This document shows positions 35,056 to 43,590 of a stretch of 64,000 bases of DNA, piece by piece. This stretch comes from Aggregatilineales bacterium (GTDB taxonomy: Bacteria > Chloroflexota > Anaerolineae > Aggregatilineales > Phototrophicaceae). The position numbers were made by a program, and so were the translations under genes. The first letter of the stretch is position 1; each line of letters begins with the position of its first letter. Under the pieces are notes generated by a model. It did not search any database and had not been told where the DNA came from. It worked only from the letters and a program-made list of their open reading frames with translations. Location: NCBI GenBank assembly GCA_030834905.1, contig JAUQWZ010000006.1, forward strand, positions 372,001 through 436,000. The letters run 5' to 3'.

Positions 35056-35400
35056 TTATTGAGGATCAAGAAGTATCTTTTCAAGTTCAGTAATTAGCTC
35101 TGGCACGTCTTCCGTGGCAACCCGCCAAACGATATCGTAATCCACGCGCAGATATTCGTGAACGATGCGGTTACGCATCCCTATCATATCCATCCAGCTT
35201 ATCTGCGGATAAGCCAGGCGCGTTTCCGGCGTGACCTTGCCCGCTGCTTCGCCAATAATTTCAACAGCTCTAACGACAGCAAAGCCCAGCAGAAAATCGT
35301 CAGCTTCAAGTGCGCTGCGCTCCTTGCCCGTGACGTAATTTTTTGCCTTGCGCGCGGCATTCAACATATCCTGAAAGCGCGTTTTATCCCGTTCGTTCAT
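35056..35400 (-). CDS. hepT: HepT-like HEPN ribonuclease toxin (DUF86)
   Basis: 114 residues, all-helical HEPN fold. The catalytic RX4HXY motif is complete: RNRIVHEY near residue 79. FAVVRAVEIIGEAAG is the other conserved helix. In characterised pairs HepT is an RNase blocked when MntA AMPylates the motif Tyr. It overlaps the mntA-like gene by 17 bases, antitoxin first, so synthesis is coupled. Confidence 0.9.
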   Translation of the reverse strand: MNERDKTRFQDMLNAARKAKNYVTGKERSALEADDFLLGFAVVRAVEIIGEAAGKVTPETRLAYPQISWMDMIGMRNRIVHEYLRVDYDIVWRVATEDVPELITELEKILLDPQ

Positions 35401-35695
35401 AGATAACCTCAGCCGATTTCAGCACATCATCGCGGAAGTAATCGCTTAGGAATCCGGATGTGAGAAAATCCACTTCACGCCCCAAAATTTGCGCCAGTTC
35501 TTCCCCCATCGAGATGAAGCTCCATCCCGGCACATGCCCCTCCTCAAACTCCACCAACACATCTACATCGCTGTCGTCACGGAAATCCTCGCGCAGCACC
35601 GACCCAAACAGCGACAGCTTGCGAATGTGGTGCTTTTCGCAAAACGCCGCGATTTCGTCGTAGGGGATGGTAATTGCCGAGAAGTGTCTGGACAT
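35384..35695 (-). CDS. mntA: MntA-like minimal nucleotidyltransferase antitoxin
   Basis: 103 residues. The polymerase-beta-type motif GSVLREDFRDDSDVDVLVEF holds the GSX10DXD signature with both Asp residues. It is expected to AMPylate the Tyr of HepT. The ATG at 35695 has TGGAG 8 bases upstream; an earlier in-frame start at 35791 would overlap the next gene and lacks support. Confidence 0.9.
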   Translation of the reverse strand: MSRHFSAITIPYDEIAAFCEKHHIRKLSLFGSVLREDFRDDSDVDVLVEFEEGHVPGWSFISMGEELAQILGREVDFLTSGFLSDYFRDDVLKSAEVIYERTG

Positions 35696-35709
35696 GTAAA
35701 GCTCCAACC

Positions 35710-36789
35710 CTAATTTGCAGCAAATAGGTCGATGGGCTGTTCTGGAATCAGGATGGTGAAATCGTCTCCACTTGATGTAAGCTGTTGCCACTCCTCGAAG
35801 GTATGTCCCGTCAAACGCATTGAGCGCACTTCCAACTCAAAACCTTCCAGACGGTTGATATTTTCAATGATCGCTTCAGCATGACCCAGATTTTCCACAA
35901 GCCGCCTGTTTCTCTGATTACTCCGTGAAATTTTCTCACCTCTAAGACGGCTGAAGAAATCATCAACCGGCTCTCGAAAATCCTTTATAGGTATCTCGAT
36001 AACTTCTTCATTCCAGAAGTCCATTCGCAGTGTTTCGATGAGAAGTTCAATAAATTCCTGTTGTCCAACCCACTCAATCACAGAAATAAAGCGTCTTACA
36101 TCCTCTGACGCTACATCCCTATAGAGATAGATCGCTGGTTTTTCACCGAGTAGTCCCGTGACAACCTGCCGAGCATATTTTGCATAGGTTTGCCGTTGTT
36201 CGGTCAGATTCTTCATTGCACCATCATAATCGTCCATTTCCAGACAACACCGCGCCATGCTGGTCACAGCGTACATCGCACAAGTCAGGAAGTACTGAGC
36301 TTCAGCCCAGTATTCTGCTTTAAGGGCGATCTTGAGATCGGTCTCCAGTTGTTTCCGGGGACTCCGTAGGGCTTTCACCGCATCCGCAAGATCATGACGC
36401 CTATTTGGGTTTGATAGCCTCATGGCGTCTTCGGCAGATTCCAACGCACTTTCAAAATCAACTCCTCGATCTCTGTTGAACTCGGCACTCAGGTTGTTTA
36501 TGCTGTCTTGCAGAGTACTGAGACGGTTTAGTGTTGCAATCATCGTAACCGCTGAAATTCCCAGATTGAGGATTAGCCCAGCACCTGATAAGGCACTGAG
36601 AGACTGAGCCGCGCTCCCGAACACCTGCGAAGGCACTTGATTTGTCGAACCAGTGCCTTCACGCAGCCACATGACAACTTTCTTGCTTGTAACATCCCGA
36701 ACGACGCCGCCAACCCGTTCCAAGTCACCACCGGCGATGCCTTCGAGGACATCGAGGGGGATTTCTAGCCTCGTGGTGATTGCAGTCAT
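35710..36789 (-). CDS. Orphan protein with central membrane helix, AT-richer than neighbours
   Basis: 359 residues; ATG 36789 has GGAG 8 bases upstream. A hydrophobic segment (GAGLILNLGISAVTMIATL, about residues 70-90) is followed by a heptad-like stretch (NRLSTLQDSINNLSAEF) and a helical, TPR-like soluble part. I do not recognise the family. The base composition is visibly lower in GC than the surrounding genes and rare codons are frequent, which suggests recent arrival. It lies next to the HepT-MNT module, 15 bases from the antitoxin start. A stress or defence role is a guess only. Confidence 0.65.
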   Translation of the reverse strand: MTAITTRLEIPLDVLEGIAGGDLERVGGVVRDVTSKKVVMWLREGTGSTNQVPSQVFGSAAQSLSALSGAGLILNLGISAVTMIATLNRLSTLQDSINNLSAEFNRDRGVDFESALESAEDAMRLSNPNRRHDLADAVKALRSPRKQLETDLKIALKAEYWAEAQYFLTCAMYAVTSMARCCLEMDDYDGAMKNLTEQRQTYAKYARQVVTGLLGEKPAIYLYRDVASEDVRRFISVIEWVGQQEFIELLIETLRMDFWNEEVIEIPIKDFREPVDDFFSRLRGEKISRSNQRNRRLVENLGHAEAIIENINRLEGFELEVRSMRLTGHTFEEWQQLTSSGDDFTILIPEQPIDLFAAN

Positions 36790-36879
36790 ATCCAAGTCTC
36801 CAGCAACTTGATTCAAGTAGCGTCTCAAATAGAATCATTATATGACTGAAGGGTGGTGACGAACGTGAGGCATTTCCCC

Positions 36880-37198
36880 TCACTCTTCTTCCTCTTCCGC
36901 CATCACGTTATCGTACAGGTGCTCGAAATCGCGCTCCATATTGCGACCGACAAAACGCATGTGCAGCACCGCGTCCGCAAGCGCCGTTGGGTCGTCCACG
37001 ATGTGGGTGGCAGCCACGCGCTGAAGCTCCTTTTCCTTCAGCGCCGCCATCTCGTCTGGCGTGCAGTTGGCAAATTAACTGCTGATACGCTCTTTCAGCA
37101 CTCGCCAGTTCCCCGGTCAGAATATCCAGCAGTTCGCGGAAGCGCATGATTGCCTGCCGCGTCTTCTCGATTTTCTCCACTGATGCCATCGTCTCCAC
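36880..37198 (-). pseudogene. Small helical protein gene with a single-base frameshift
   Basis: The GTG at 37198 (AAGGA upstream; ATG alternative at 37189) starts MASVEKIEKTRQAIMRF... to AYQQLI. The matching C-terminal half continues in another frame as NCTPDEMAALKEKELQRV... to MAEEEEE with stop at 36880. Removing one T of the TTT run opposite 37072-37074 joins them as YQQLIANCTPDEM, giving about 105 residues. It is either a true recent inactivation or a sequencing/assembly error. The protein is acidic and helical; function unknown. Confidence 0.7.
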
Positions 37199-37369
37199 TC
37201 AGTCCTTCGTCCGTCACGCACAGTCCTCTATTATGACTTAGAACGGGCAAAGTGTTAATATATCCCGCAGTTACACCAGCGTTGATCGCCTATTCAGGTT
37301 CAGTTCCATAAGAGCCTGGTTTTGTGGAAACAAGGCTGTTTCCATTGCAGCAAAAGGAGCACAGCAAGC

Positions 37370-38308
37370 ATGAAATCGCAGCAGTTAGGACAAACAGGCG
37401 TTGAGGTCAGTTCACTCTGCTTTGGCGCGATGTATATCGGCACCCGCAATGATGAAGCGTCATCGTTTCGCCTGCTCGATCAGTACGTCGATGCGGGCGG
37501 GCGGTTTATCGACAGCGCCAACATCTACGCCCACTGGATTAAAGGCTTTCGCGGCGGCGAGAGCGAAGCGGTGATCGGCAGATGGATGAAACAGCGCGGC
37601 AATCGCTCGCAGGTGTTCATTACCTCGAAAGTCGGCTTCGGCTATGGCGATATTCCCAAACGCCTGCGCGCCAGCGATATCGAGGAAGAATGCAACAAAA
37701 GCCTGCGCCGTTTTGACACCGACGTGATTGACCTCTATTACACCCATGTCGATGACCGCGAAACGCCGCTTGAAGAGTCGCTGGAAGCCTTCAACCGGCT
37801 GGTGCAGGCGGGAAAAGTGCGCTTCATCGGCGCGAGCAACTATCTGGCGTGGCGGCTGGAGCAAGCCAAATGGATCAGCGAGACAAACAAGTGGGCGCAG
37901 TTCTGCTGCATCCAGCAGCATTACACCTACCTGCGCCTGCGCCCGGGCATGAACGTCGAGCCGCAGATCATGGTCAATGACGATTTGCTGGATTATGTCG
38001 GCAGCCGCGATCTGACTCTGCTCGCCTACAGCGTTTTGCAGTCGGGGAGCTACACGCGCGCCGACCGTCCCTTCCGCGTTGAGCTACAGTCGGCAGACAA
38101 CGAACAGCGCCTCGCCACACTCCGCGCCATCGCGGGTGAGATCGGCGCAACGCCCAATCAGGTCGTGCTGCGCTGGATGCTTCAGCGCTCGATCATCCCG
38201 TTGATCGCCGCCAGCACTGAAGCCCAGATGCAGGAGAATCTTGACGCGCTGAAGTTCGATCTCAGCGATGACCAGATGCAGCGCCTGAACACCGCCGGGA
38301 CGAATTAG
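37370..38308 (+). CDS. Aldo/keto reductase
   Basis: 312-residue (beta/alpha)8 NAD(P)H oxidoreductase. The catalytic tetrad can be located: Asp in RFIDSANIY, Tyr in the same motif, Lys in FITSKVGFG and His in YYTHVDD. Cofactor-binding C-terminal motifs appear as VLRWMLQRSIIPLIAAST. It belongs to the broad tas/YajO-like group and the substrate cannot be set. The ATG at 37370 has AAGGAG about 11 bases before it. The gene is alone and ends at a palindrome. Confidence 0.9.
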   Translation: MKSQQLGQTGVEVSSLCFGAMYIGTRNDEASSFRLLDQYVDAGGRFIDSANIYAHWIKGFRGGESEAVIGRWMKQRGNRSQVFITSKVGFGYGDIPKRLRASDIEEECNKSLRRFDTDVIDLYYTHVDDRETPLEESLEAFNRLVQAGKVRFIGASNYLAWRLEQAKWISETNKWAQFCCIQQHYTYLRLRPGMNVEPQIMVNDDLLDYVGSRDLTLLAYSVLQSGSYTRADRPFRVELQSADNEQRLATLRAIAGEIGATPNQVVLRWMLQRSIIPLIAASTEAQMQENLDALKFDLSDDQMQRLNTAGTN

Positions 38309-38346
38309 GTTTCGACCACGTAGGATAAATCGACACTCGTTGATGG

Positions 38347-38372
38347 TGGGGCGCAGCGTGCTGCGCCCCTAC
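38347..38372. repeat. Dispersed palindrome, symmetric GC-rich type
   Basis: TGGGGCGCAGC/GT/GCTGCGCCCC + TAC: matches 1825-1852 at all but the first bases. Lies between convergent AKR and ygeW-like genes and may act as a two-way terminator. Confidence 0.85.
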
Positions 38373-38415
38373 GGAATATTTACTCAATACTCCCCGCGTC
38401 TTCGCTAACCGCTTG

Positions 38416-39399
38416 TCACCGCATGGTGAGCGCCATCGCCGCTTTCTGGACGTGCAGGCGGTTCTCGGCTTCATCGTAGACGATGCTCTGCGGACCGTCG
38501 ATCACGTTGTCGGTCACCTCGATATTGCGGTCAGCCGGCAGACAGTGCATGTAGACCGCGTCCTCGTTCGCCAGCGCCATGCGCCGCGAGTCGGTAATCC
38601 AGTCGGTATACTTCCTGCCGATCTTCGCCGATTCTTCCTTGTCTTCAGTCGTCATCCAGCAGCCCCAGCTTTTCGGGTAGAGGATGTCCGCGCCCTTGAA
38701 GCCCGCGTCAAAGTCGTGCAGGACTTCAAATGAGCCGCGGTGCTTCTTAGCGTTCTCCCTCGCCTGCTCGACGATTTCCGGCATCAGCGCGAACTCTTCG
38801 GGATGCGTCAGGCGAACGTTCATGCCGAAGCGCGTCATCAGCAGGATCAGGCTCTGCGGCACGCTCAACGGCTTCTGGTAGCTGCTGGCGTAGGCATAGC
38901 TGACGTTGATGGTCTTGCCGCGCAGATCGCGCCCAAAGCGCTCCATAATCGTCATCAGGTCAGCAAGCGCCTGAAACGGATGGAAGATATCGCACTGCAT
39001 GTTTAGCACCGGCACGCGGCTGGCTTCAGCCACTTCGCGGATATAGTGGTTGCCGAAGTTCCAATCGCACTGGCGAATGGCGATACCGTCGGTGTAGCGC
39101 CCGATGATCTGACCGATTTCCTTCGCCGTATCGCCATGGCTGATCTGGGTTGACTCGCTGTCGATGAACTGAGCGTGCCCGCCCAACTGCGCGAATCCCG
39201 CCTCGAACGAAGCACGGGTGCGCGTGCTGGTGAAGAAGAACAGCATCGCCAGCACCTTGTCGCGCAGCAGCGCGTGCGGTTCGCCCAGCGCGCGCTTGCG
39301 CTTCAGGTCCCACGCCACGTCCAGCAGCGTATCCAGTTCGTCGCGGCTCCATTCCAGTTCGGGCGCGATACTGTCACGCCCCCGTAAATCCGTCTGCAT
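38416..39399 (-). CDS. ygeW: YgeW-type knotted carbamoyltransferase
   Basis: 327-residue member of the aspartate/ornithine carbamoyltransferase superfamily. The carbamoyl-phosphate motif is FTSTRTRASFE, the second-domain motif is HCLPADR. Remembered E. coli YgeW shares SYAYASSYQKPLSVPQ, LMTRFGMNVRLTHPEEF and ADILYPKSW nearly word for word, and MQCDIFHPFQALADL, unlike classical OTCase. It would transfer a carbamoyl group between a ureido acid and phosphate. YgeW is thought to act in purine/ureide degradation; its exact substrate is unsettled. It is shorter than E. coli YgeW by about 70 residues. arcC, the consumer of carbamoyl phosphate, is 3.4 kb upstream. Confidence 0.85.
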   Translation of the reverse strand: MQTDLRGRDSIAPELEWSRDELDTLLDVAWDLKRKRALGEPHALLRDKVLAMLFFFTSTRTRASFEAGFAQLGGHAQFIDSESTQISHGDTAKEIGQIIGRYTDGIAIRQCDWNFGNHYIREVAEASRVPVLNMQCDIFHPFQALADLMTIMERFGRDLRGKTINVSYAYASSYQKPLSVPQSLILLMTRFGMNVRLTHPEEFALMPEIVEQARENAKKHRGSFEVLHDFDAGFKGADILYPKSWGCWMTTEDKEESAKIGRKYTDWITDSRRMALANEDAVYMHCLPADRNIEVTDNVIDGPQSIVYDEAENRLHVQKAAMALTMR

Positions 39400-39428
39400 G
39401 TTGTGTCTCCTATGGCGTGAATAGTTGC

Positions 39429-40052
39429 CTAATTATACTCGGCGGGGTTCAAATCGTTGAGATGGTCTATTACGTTCCATGACGAGCAGCGGTAACAGTC
39501 GTCGGCATATTCCAGCACCGCGACGCCCGTATTGGCGAGGTCGCCCCGGCGCAGCAGTTCATCCGAAAGCTCGGCGATGTAGGGAACGACGGTGCGCGTG
39601 ATGCCGCCGTGTGTCACCAGCAGCGCCGTCGATCCGACGGGGACGCCTGCCAGTGTCTGCTGAAAGCGTGTCACCGCCTCGCCAAACGACTCGCCGCCCG
39701 CGAAAGCAGCCTCCAGATCATGCGCCTTCCAGCGCTCGTAGACCGCAAACCACTCCTGCCAGGCGGCTTCATCGTCGCGTCCTTCGAGGCTGCCGCAGTG
39801 CATCTCCGCCAGTCCTTCATCGGTGACAACCGGCAGTCCGAGCGCCTGCGCGACAATGGCGGCGGTCTGCTGCGCCCGATGAAACGGACTGGCGCGAAGG
39901 TGGGTAATGCCCCTGCCTTGCAGCCACGACGCGGCTCTGGCAGCCTGTTCGCGCCCCAACCGCGTCAAATCGCCTTCGGGACGCCGACACGTCAGGCGGT
40001 GCGCGATGTTGACGGTACTCTCGCCGTGTCGCATCAGATAAATGGTTGTCAT
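39429..40052 (-). CDS. Histidine phosphatase family protein
   Basis: 207 residues of the phosphoglycerate-mutase-like superfamily. The catalytic YLMRHGEST is at the N-terminus, and LVTHGGITRTV supplies the second His; GDLTRLGREQA and RASPFHRAQQTA are standard. Substrate (sugar phosphate, cobalamin or nucleotide type) not apparent. The ATG at 40052 yields the compact MTTIYLMRHGE start. It sits 29 bases upstream of ygeW on the same strand. Confidence 0.9.
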   Translation of the reverse strand: MTTIYLMRHGESTVNIAHRLTCRRPEGDLTRLGREQAARAASWLQGRGITHLRASPFHRAQQTAAIVAQALGLPVVTDEGLAEMHCGSLEGRDDEAAWQEWFAVYERWKAHDLEAAFAGGESFGEAVTRFQQTLAGVPVGSTALLVTHGGITRTVVPYIAELSDELLRRGDLANTGVAVLEYADDCYRCSSWNVIDHLNDLNPAEYN

Positions 40053-40086
40053 GCTTCGAGGTCGTCTCATTTCTCCGCTACGCGCA

Positions 40087-40172
40087 AAGCTGAAAGCGAA
40101 AAGTTGAAAGTAGAAAGCGGGCGCATTTAAGCGTGCCTCCTTTCACTTTTAGCTTTCGACTTCTGACTTTGA
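40087..40172. repeat. A/G-rich inverted repeat
   Basis: CAAAGCTGAAAGCGAAAAG and further units at 40087-40121 face an inverse copy at 40139-40172 (CTTTCACTTTTAGCTTTCG). The stem is imperfect with a short GC spacer. Similar A/G-rich arms occur at 22309-22352 and 53861-53916. Confidence 0.65.
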
Positions 40173-40174
40173 GC

Positions 40175-40456
40175 CTAGAACTGGTATTCGTCCCAACTCG
40201 GCTCGCCGACGATGAACTCGTTCAGCGCCGCGTCGCCGCGCTCAAATTCCTCTGAACTGGTGTGGGCGTCAAGCGACGCTACATCGCGCCACTGTTCCAA
40301 CATCAGGAAAGTGTTCGGCGCGGTCACGTCCTCGAAAATGTCGAACGCCAGACAGCCGGGCTGCTGGCGCTCCCGCGTCACCAGTTCGCGCGCGAAGGCG
40401 TAAAATTCTTCGCGCTTCGCCGGATCGATATTGTACCGCCCCATCACCATGATCAC
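40175..40456 (-). CDS. ABM-domain (YgiN-like) monooxygenase family protein
   Basis: 93 residues, antibiotic-biosynthesis-monooxygenase fold: MGRYNIDPAKREEFYAFA, QQPGCLAFDIFEDV and FLMLEQWRDVASLDAH. Small dimeric members may be quinol or heme-type monooxygenases; the activity is unknown. A palindrome separates it from the upstream ygeY-like gene. Confidence 0.85.
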   Translation of the reverse strand: MIMVMGRYNIDPAKREEFYAFARELVTRERQQPGCLAFDIFEDVTAPNTFLMLEQWRDVASLDAHTSSEEFERGDAALNEFIVGEPSWDEYQF

Positions 40457-40478
40457 GGTGTTTTCCTCCCGCTAAGCT

Positions 40479-40506
40479 GTAGGGGCAAGGCATGCCTTGC
40501 CCTTCA
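40479..40506. repeat. Dispersed palindrome, GGGGCAAGG type
   Basis: GTAG + the perfect 20-base palindrome GGGCAAGGCATGCCTTGCCC (40483-40502) + TTCAC. Relative of 12497-12522. Confidence 0.85.
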
Positions 40507-40539
40507 CGGTAGTCCTGGCGAACGTCGTGTCTTTGTGGT

Positions 40540-41733
40540 TCAACCCACTTTGATAAGCGACGGCAGCAGCGCGTACCACTCGGTCGCCCGCACCACGTCA
40601 TCCAGCGGCACCTGATCGATCACCGAGTGGGCGTGAATTTCGTCGCCGGGTCCAAAGCCGATACTGGGGATACCCGCCTTGCCCATCCAGTAAATGCCGT
40701 TGGTCGAAAAGTCCCATTTGCCGGTTGGCAGCGGCGCGCCCCACAACAGCTTGCCCGCTTCGACGCCTGCCTGCACGTAGGCATTATCTTCGGGCAGCGC
40801 CCACGCCGGGAAAATCTTATCCACCGGAAAGACGAAACCGGTATAGCTGGGGTCGTCGTAGAACAGAATCGACGCCTCAACATCCGTCCGGCTGCCGATG
40901 ACGCGCTTGATGCGTTCGAGTTCGGCTTCCGGCGTTTCGCCAAAGGTCACGCGGCGGTCAATGTAGATCAGCGCCTCGTCGGGTACGGCGTTAATGCTCG
41001 GCGTTTTGACGTGCATATCGGTGACGGTGATGCGTCCATGACCGAGGAACGGGTCGTCGCCCAGTTCCGGTTCCAGCTTGCTGATGGCGTCGATGACCGG
41101 CAGCAGCTTGTAGATGGCATTGTCGCCGAGGAAGTTGCTGGCGGCGTGGGCGCTCTTGCCTTTGGCGACAACCTGCATCTCCACCCGCCCTTTATGCCCG
41201 CGATAGACCTGCATCTTCGTCGGCTCGCCGATGACGACAAAATCTGGTCGCAGCCCCTCGGCTTCCACCAGCGCGTGCGGCGCGATGCCGTCGCACCACT
41301 CTTCCATGTTGCCAAAGTAGTAGCCGGTGAAGCCGTCCAGCAAGCCGAGATCGCGCGCCAGCGCCAGCCCGTAAATCATGCCGGGCGTACTGCCCTTCTC
41401 GTCGCAAGCGCCGCGAGCGAAGAAGACGCCGTTTTCAACCTTGCCTGTGAACGGGTCCCATTCCCATGAGTCGGGGTCGCCAATGCCAACGGTATCGAGG
41501 TGGCTGTCATACAGCAGCTTTTTGGGTCCGTCGCCAATCCTCCCGACGACGTTGCCCATCTTGTCGAACCATACTTCGTCAAAGCCCAGCTTCAGCATCT
41601 CGGCTTCGGCGCGCTCGCAGACGGCGCGAATCTGGCTGTCATAGCTGGGAATGGCGCACAACTCTTTCAGGAAGGTGATGATATCCTCGCGCTGCTGTGC
41701 CACATGGGACTGAATGTTGGTTACTTGCGTCAT
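40540..41733 (-). CDS. ygeY: YgeY-family M20 metallohydrolase
   Basis: 397-residue M20 amidohydrolase/deacetylase. Zinc motifs: LLYDSHLDTVG, FFARGACDEKGS, YFGNMEEWCDG; the dimerisation domain (about 190-300) includes MQVVAKGKSAHAASN. The GACDEKGS loop and overall order agree with the YgeY group, linked by genome context to selenium-dependent molybdenum hydroxylases and purine breakdown. Likely cleaves a ureido or N-carbamoyl acid. The start at 41733 has AAAAGGA 10 bases upstream; ATG 41760 has none. Confidence 0.83.
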   Translation of the reverse strand: MTQVTNIQSHVAQQREDIITFLKELCAIPSYDSQIRAVCERAEAEMLKLGFDEVWFDKMGNVVGRIGDGPKKLLYDSHLDTVGIGDPDSWEWDPFTGKVENGVFFARGACDEKGSTPGMIYGLALARDLGLLDGFTGYYFGNMEEWCDGIAPHALVEAEGLRPDFVVIGEPTKMQVYRGHKGRVEMQVVAKGKSAHAASNFLGDNAIYKLLPVIDAISKLEPELGDDPFLGHGRITVTDMHVKTPSINAVPDEALIYIDRRVTFGETPEAELERIKRVIGSRTDVEASILFYDDPSYTGFVFPVDKIFPAWALPEDNAYVQAGVEAGKLLWGAPLPTGKWDFSTNGIYWMGKAGIPSIGFGPGDEIHAHSVIDQVPLDDVVRATEWYALLPSLIKVG

Positions 41734-41796
41734 TGCTTGCGAATCCTTTTTGATTGCCATAAATGGTTCTGATAATAGCTGCGGTCCTGCCAGTCG

Positions 41797-43503
41797 TCAG
41801 GCGAACAGATCGATAACCTCGAACTTCTCGACATCCACCAATCCAACATCGGTCAGCTTCAGGCTGGGAATCACTTCCAGCGCCATGAAGCTCATCGCCA
41901 TGAACGGATCGTACATGGTGCTGCCCATCGTCTGGGCAGCGGCGATCAGCGCGTCGTAATCGCGGCGCACGTCCTGAATCGGCGCTTCGCTCATCAAGCC
42001 GCCCACCGGCAGCGGCAGCATCGCCAGCACGGTATCGCCGTCCGCCGCTGCCAGCCCGCCGCCCATTTCGATTACAGCCGCCGCCGCCCGGCGCATACTG
42101 TCGTCATCCACGCCGATCACCACCAGATTATGATGGTCATGGGCGACTGATCCGGCGAGCGCGCCGCGTTTCAAGCCAAAGCCGTTGATGAAGCCTTTGC
42201 CAATTCCGCCGCTGGCGCGGTGGCGCTCGACCACCGCCATTTTGAGGATGTCGCGCTCGGTGTCGGACACTGCCTGCCCGTCCACCACTTTCGCATCCTC
42301 GATCAGATGCCCGGTGACGACCTGATCCGCCAGCCCCCCGATGACGTGAATCCGCGTTCCGTTCGCCGGAATGGTGAAATCCATCACTTCGGGGCGCACG
42401 TTCATCGAATCGCGCAGGTTGATCTCGCGCAGGCTGGGCTTCTCGACCACCACCTGCCCATCCCGCGCCGCCAGCCTGCCGTCGCGAAACACCAACTCCG
42501 CCCGAAGATCATGCAGGTCGGAGAAGACGACCATATCGGCTTTGCGTCCGACCGCCACCGCGCCGTGTTCGTGCAGGCGGAAGTAATCGGCGGTGTTGAT
42601 GGTTCCCATCCGAATCGCCGTGACCGGATCGATACCTTCGGCAATCGCCACCCGCACCATGTGGTCAATCGAACCTTCGTCCAGCAGGCTGTTCGGCTGG
42701 CGGTCATCGGTGCAGAAGCAGAGGCGGTGCTGGTTGTGCGGGCGAACCAACGGCAGCAGCGGGCGCAGATTGCGCGTCGTCGTGCCCTCGCGAATGAAGA
42801 TGGTCATGCCTAGGCGCAGCTTTTCCAACGCCTCTTCAACCGTCGTGCATTCGTGGTCGCTGTGGATACCCGCCGCGACGTAAGCATTCAGCGCCTTGCC
42901 GGTCACCGCCGGAGCATGTCCGTCCAGCACGCGCCCGCTGAATAGTTCGAGCTTGTCCAGCACGCCTTCGTCGCCGTGAATGACGCCGGGATAATTCATC
43001 ATCTCCGCCAAGCCCAGCACCCAGTGGTTGCTCAGCAGCGGCGCGAGGTCTTCGGCATCCAGCAGCGCGCCGCTGGTTTCCATGTGGGTAGCGGGCACGC
43101 AGCTTGATGCCATCACATACATATTGACCGGACCGTACTTGGCACGCTCCAGCATGAAGCGGATGCCTTCCAGCCCAAGCACGTTGGCGATCTCATGCGG
43201 GTCGGTCACGACACTGGTCACGCCGCGCGCGACGACGGTGCGCGAGTATTCCGGCGGCGTGCACAGGCTGCTTTCGATATGCACATGGGCGTCGATAAAG
43301 CCGGGGCACACGTAGCGCCCCTCCAAATCGTACTCAGTGGCGGCGTCGTAGCCAAAGCCGAACGCCACCACGTAGCCATCATGGACGACAATATCGGTGG
43401 TGTGAATTTCGCCTGACAGCACGTTGATCAGGCGGGCATTCCGCAGCACAAGGTCGGCTGGAAGGTCACCCCTCGCGGCGGCGATACGATCTACTAGCGG
43501 CAT
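41797..43503 (-). CDS. ade: Adenine deaminase
   Basis: Deaminates adenine to hypoxanthine. 568 residues, amidohydrolase superfamily with binuclear metal ligands in FIDAHVHIESSL, THMETSG and LDGHAPAVTGKAL...GIHSDHECTT. The C-terminal adenine-deaminase domain (about 400-568) is intact (VAHDHHNLVVIGVDDDSM). The GGAGG lies 11 bases before ATG 43503; the ATG at 43521 adds 6 residues. Its position between ygeY and the 8-oxoguanine deaminase makes a purine-salvage or catabolic role likely. Confidence 0.94.
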   Translation of the reverse strand: MPLVDRIAAARGDLPADLVLRNARLINVLSGEIHTTDIVVHDGYVVAFGFGYDAATEYDLEGRYVCPGFIDAHVHIESSLCTPPEYSRTVVARGVTSVVTDPHEIANVLGLEGIRFMLERAKYGPVNMYVMASSCVPATHMETSGALLDAEDLAPLLSNHWVLGLAEMMNYPGVIHGDEGVLDKLELFSGRVLDGHAPAVTGKALNAYVAAGIHSDHECTTVEEALEKLRLGMTIFIREGTTTRNLRPLLPLVRPHNQHRLCFCTDDRQPNSLLDEGSIDHMVRVAIAEGIDPVTAIRMGTINTADYFRLHEHGAVAVGRKADMVVFSDLHDLRAELVFRDGRLAARDGQVVVEKPSLREINLRDSMNVRPEVMDFTIPANGTRIHVIGGLADQVVTGHLIEDAKVVDGQAVSDTERDILKMAVVERHRASGGIGKGFINGFGLKRGALAGSVAHDHHNLVVIGVDDDSMRRAAAAVIEMGGGLAAADGDTVLAMLPLPVGGLMSEAPIQDVRRDYDALIAAAQTMGSTMYDPFMAMSFMALEVIPSLKLTDVGLVDVEKFEVIDLFA

Positions 43504-43590
43504 CGGTAGCTGCGCCTCCATCCTCAATCGCGGCAATTGTTACGATTGTAACGTACCCGCGATTCTGTGCCAGCAAAGAAGAGAAAAGAT

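Noticed and set aside
38416..39399. Ordinary ornithine carbamoyltransferase of arginine synthesis
   Set aside because: The central segments match YgeW rather than ArgF, and no arginine biosynthesis genes adjoin. Classification by phylogeny would settle it.
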